Positions 61,001 through 64,000 of a stretch of DNA of 64,000 bases are shown piece by piece; within the stretch, counting starts at the first letter, position 1, and each line of letters starts with the position of its first letter. Location of the stretch: NCBI GenBank assembly GCA_002633005.1, contig NMRA01000132.1, forward strand, positions 327,162 to 391,161. Reading direction: 5' to 3'. Both the position numbers and the translations under genes were made by a program. The notes beneath the pieces are model-generated. The model did no database searches. It was not told the origin of the DNA and saw only the letters and a list, made by a program, of their open reading frames with translations. The DNA comes from Phoronis australis (Eukaryota; Phoronida; Phoronidae).

Positions 61001-62898
61001 GTCAATCAAACCATTTTCAATATTTCTTAATGCATATATTAATCGTTGGACAGACATTACGGAGGATAATCGACCACGGAGCAACCCAATTTTAAGGCAA
61101 TAATATTTCAGAAGCTGACAATATGTCGCTCCTCCGCTTGCCTATGAACGCGATGAAAACCTAAATCGCGTAGATTTGGGTACGAGTGTAGAAACGGGGC
61201 TTTAGAATGGTTGGGCAATCGGATCTTGATGGCATTATCCTTTTACATTCATTTTCATTCTTCATGTTACTCCCGTCCACACTGACACAAATATGATGAG
61301 TGTGCTGCGGCTTTTATCTCCAGTGAAGTTACTAATTTTGGAAAGCGAGTTTTGTATAATTATGCAACTGATTGACTGAGATTTTATGATTTAACTCAGC
61401 GAGCGATTTCAATTGGTTAATCAGTCAGATTTGAAACATTATAAGCGTTCCAGAAGCACCGACGGTTAAGATTATGGAGGACCCACCGTATGTCGAAATG
61501 TGGCAAATTTCGGATCGTCATATCTTAGAAAATAGCTGATCAGATTTACACGAAAATTTCCAGATACCATGCTTTGTGTACTGTTCTCCAAAACGCAGTT
61601 AGGAATTCCTCTTATGCGTGAACTAGGGTCTATCAAAAATAGGACTTTCACTTCGATTAAAATGAAAACAAAATGATAATTTAGAAAATTGCCGTACCAG
61701 CGTTTTGGAGATTTAGTAGTGAACATTTACATCAAATTAAATTCTGTCGTGTAATTGTTGCTGTTGTTTTGCTAAGGGGCGTAGCTTTCTTTTATGCAAA
61801 ATTTTACTAAAAATACATGGTCACTAGACCGAACTAATGATAGATCAAGCATCAACACCTGCATGCTTTGTACTTTCAGAAAACATGTATTTTCCTGTGT
61901 TACAATAAAATCTATGGTTTTGCAAGCACTTGGCAGTATACACAGTCTATAGTCGATAAGAGCCCGCGTAATCTTCATAAAAGTGTAAAGCAAATTAAAA
62001 CTAGACTCGAATGTCAAGCTACGGAAGACAGGAGATGGATGCAAATTCACCCGACTGCCAGGCTACCCGAACTTGGTCGGTATTTATGGAAAAGGTCAAC
62101 ACATCACGCACCACAGTCCATCGCATGATTTCATCCAAGCCCAAATATACACTCTATTGAGAATTTACTCATGATCCAATGTGCTTCGTCTCTTCGCCTC
62201 TTTTTCCTCGCACACGCACTCAGGGGTTTAGCCCTGGGCTTTTCCAAACGGGCTTCGATCAGGTCGATTTCTACTAAAATGACACAAACACAGCAAATAC
62301 CTCTGTTTATAGCTCTGATCAAAGCGGGTAATAACCTTAGAAGTCAATCATGCCCAAAATAACCCCCCGTGAGATTTTTGTCCGTAAAAACACAATTTTA
62401 CATTTGGTATGAATGAATATCATTCATAAAACAAAACAAAAGAAGCAATAGTGAAATTTGAGTGCTATCAGAATAGTAGGGTCATGTCCCAACTAATACT
62501 CAGCTAACACAAGACTGAATCTCGCTTGGATGACGATCGCTATTGAGTTGATAGCCTAAAGATGTCGCTGTGAATATCGCAGGATAAATTTTCAATGAAA
62601 ATGTTTCGATTGCACTCCGTTTGAGAAGCGTAGAAGCTAACCGTTTGAACAGACCCGCAGTATATAACGATCAATGGAAATGACGGGGGAACCCGCGCCG
62701 TATGACATACAGGCCCGTCTGAGATACATGTAGACCCGGGTCGATTCCATAACCCTAGTGCCTCGCTACTGCCGGAGAAGCGAGATTTCATCGCGAGAGT
62801 CGTCGTGTATTTTCAATGAGAGCACGTGATTTGGGCTAGATTTTTCCATGAAAGACAGTAAAATTTTCGATTTAGAAATACCACTTCAATTATAGCAT

Positions 62899-62904
62899 TT
62901 TATT
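62899..62904 (-). terminator. AATAAA polyadenylation signal after the putative last exon
   Basis: AATAAA on the minus strand lies 41 nt downstream of the TAA stop at 62946-62948 and fits a short 3' untranslated region. Confidence 0.4.
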
Positions 62905-62945
62905 GAAATGAATTTCAAAAAAACTCAAGTTTGTAAATGTGCTGC

Positions 62946-63056
62946 TTATTGCTTCTCTTCTGCTGTGCCACATGCCTTAAGGAAGAGTTGATCACCGTTA
63001 CAGTTGGCGCCGGGGTCACTTTCGGCTCGGACCCACAGACGGCCACCAGCGAAACC
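62946..63056 (-). CDS. Probable last coding exon of an unidentified gene
   Basis: On the minus strand a TTTCATAG acceptor is followed by 36 codons with amino-acid-like composition (starts GFAGGRLWVRAESDPGAN, includes GDQLFLKACG) and a TAA stop at 62948-62946. An AATAAA signal follows 41 nt later (62904-62899). I do not recognise the family. The Gly/Trp/Cys content hints at an extracellular or enzyme domain, but no function is claimed. Upstream exons would lie beyond the gap at 63436 or beyond the window. Confidence 0.45.
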   Translation of the reverse strand, partial: GFAGGRLWVRAESDPGANCNGDQLFLKACGTAEEKQ

Positions 63057-64000
63057 CTATGAAAGGGTGAAATTTTCAACGAAGCTCTCCGGCAACAAAT
63101 TTACTCATTTGAATCGTGTTAACTCTCTAAAAACATGGGTATCTCTTAATTTCCAAACAGAAAACCCACATCAAAAACACAGAGGTGTTCGTAAGCTTCA
63201 TGGAACCGCAGGCTTTCAGTAGTGAAACGATACATGTGGGCATAGACATAGGTCTATAGCGAGTTTGCGAGGATCGCACTGGCAGTTGGTGCGCGCAATA
63301 TTTAAGAACTTCTTAATATTGGTGTTGAACAACTCCTATTTCTGAAAGAGTGCCGACGGGTGCCCCGGGAAAGGGTACTGGGATTGACCGCAGCCGTTTC
63401 TAAAAAACCATGCGCGCACCAATTAAGGGGGGGGGNNNNNNNNNNNNNNNNNNNNNNNNNNNNNNNNNNNNNNNNNNNNNNNNNNNNNNNNNNNNNNNNN
63501 NNNNNNNNNNNNNNNNNNNNNNNNNNNNNNNNNNNNNNNNNNNNNNNNNNNNNNNNNNNNNNNNNNNNNNNNNNNNNNNNNNNNNNNNNNNNNCCCCCCC
63601 CCCCTCATATTGCGCGCATGAAAACTATATCAACCACTCCTACTAAACTACAGTAAATCGCGGCTTTGCCTAAGCACTTCATCACCCTGTCGTGCGATGG
63701 TCATGCTGTGAAGCTCGTTAACTGACTTACTCAGAGCTCAGTTGTGAAGTTGAATGGGCTGATCAACTATATACTTTCTGTCACAATATAATGGATAACG
63801 CATTTAAATAGTGTCATTCTAGAAAACGGGTGCCCGCGTGACAAGCTTACTATGATGCGCAAGTACCACGTGCGCAAAGTAAGCTGATTTCGAACGTTTG
63901 AGTCACTTGGCCTGCGGCAACGATGACTTGCTGACAGTAGACGGTATTCAAATAGGCCTACTGGATTTTCGAGGCGCCAGCAATCACGAGAACAAAAAGA
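63057..64000. other. Right-edge region with assembly gap; no gene seen
   Basis: It contains an N run at 63436-63593, bounded by G9 on the left and C11 on the right, with ATGCGCGCA facing inwards on both sides. An imperfect palindrome AATATTTAAGAACTTCTTAA... lies at 63297-63320. Nothing coding is supported. Confidence 0.6.

Larger units (their letters stand above)
53652..62945. other. Region upstream of NDRG; no confident gene
   Basis: It contains the repeat elements at 54246-55050, 55246-55365 and 57370-58000. Bases about 59350-60150 are richer in CG dinucleotides than the surroundings (for example GCCGCGCCCGCC near 59793), so an NDRG promoter or 5' untranslated exon could lie there. That is a guess. 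No long open frame or splice-supported exon was recognised. Confidence 0.45.

Overview
The window is animal (metazoan) nuclear DNA. Genes are split by many GT-AG introns of roughly 0.2 to 4 kb, intergenic space is repeat-rich, and there are two runs of N (33999-34260 and 63436-63593). The gene families (a CYP3/CYP5-clan cytochrome P450, NDRG, BEN domain) and the repeat style fit an invertebrate, perhaps a marine deuterostome such as a hemichordate or cephalochordate. The sequence alone does not settle the species.

Left part (1-36681). Two cytochrome P450 genes lie head to head. The minus-strand copy enters the window with only its first two coding exons (3290-3220 and 254-155). The plus-strand copy is complete: 14 coding exons from 7118 to 36681, encoding 502 residues with all P450 landmarks except the usual I-helix threonine. 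The two copies and part of the DNA between them form an inverted duplication. A frameshifted THAP-like fragment lies between the genes.

Intron 8 of the plus-strand P450 is about 13.9 kb. Almost all of it (17102-30172, 13,071 bp) is one large DNA transposon. The element has about 20-bp terminal inverted repeats, and each end carries its own tandem array of GTGAGAAT-type motifs. It holds two divergent genes: an intact 853-residue Tnp2/DUF4218-type (EnSpm/CACTA superfamily) transposase on the minus strand (21776-19215), and a nine-exon, 554-residue BEN-domain protein on the plus strand (23574-29367). The BEN protein has an N-terminal part resembling that of BEND5, a Lys-rich linker, a Pro-rich region and a short coiled coil. 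This two-gene, intron-containing element is the most interesting object in the window.

Right part (36682-64000). A minus-strand NDRG-family gene occupies 53651-40807 in 11 coding exons (353 residues). Its introns and flanks hold several non-autonomous repeats: three copies of a family with ATGCGCCCACA termini and repeated CTAGTGGCAATTTT blocks; two copies of a short element with CAGGGCTTGGAAT termini, one nested in the former with a 6-bp target duplication; an 805-bp element with CAG(A/G)GCTCGAC ends; an unclassified inverted repeat pair; and several minisatellites. At the right edge (63056-62946, minus) there is a probable last exon of another gene whose body lies beyond the window.

The host genes show no sign of acting together, apart from the two P450 paralogues, which probably share a bidirectional upstream region. 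The transposase and BEN protein sit in one element and may cooperate: a catalytic protein plus a DNA-binding accessory. That is inference.
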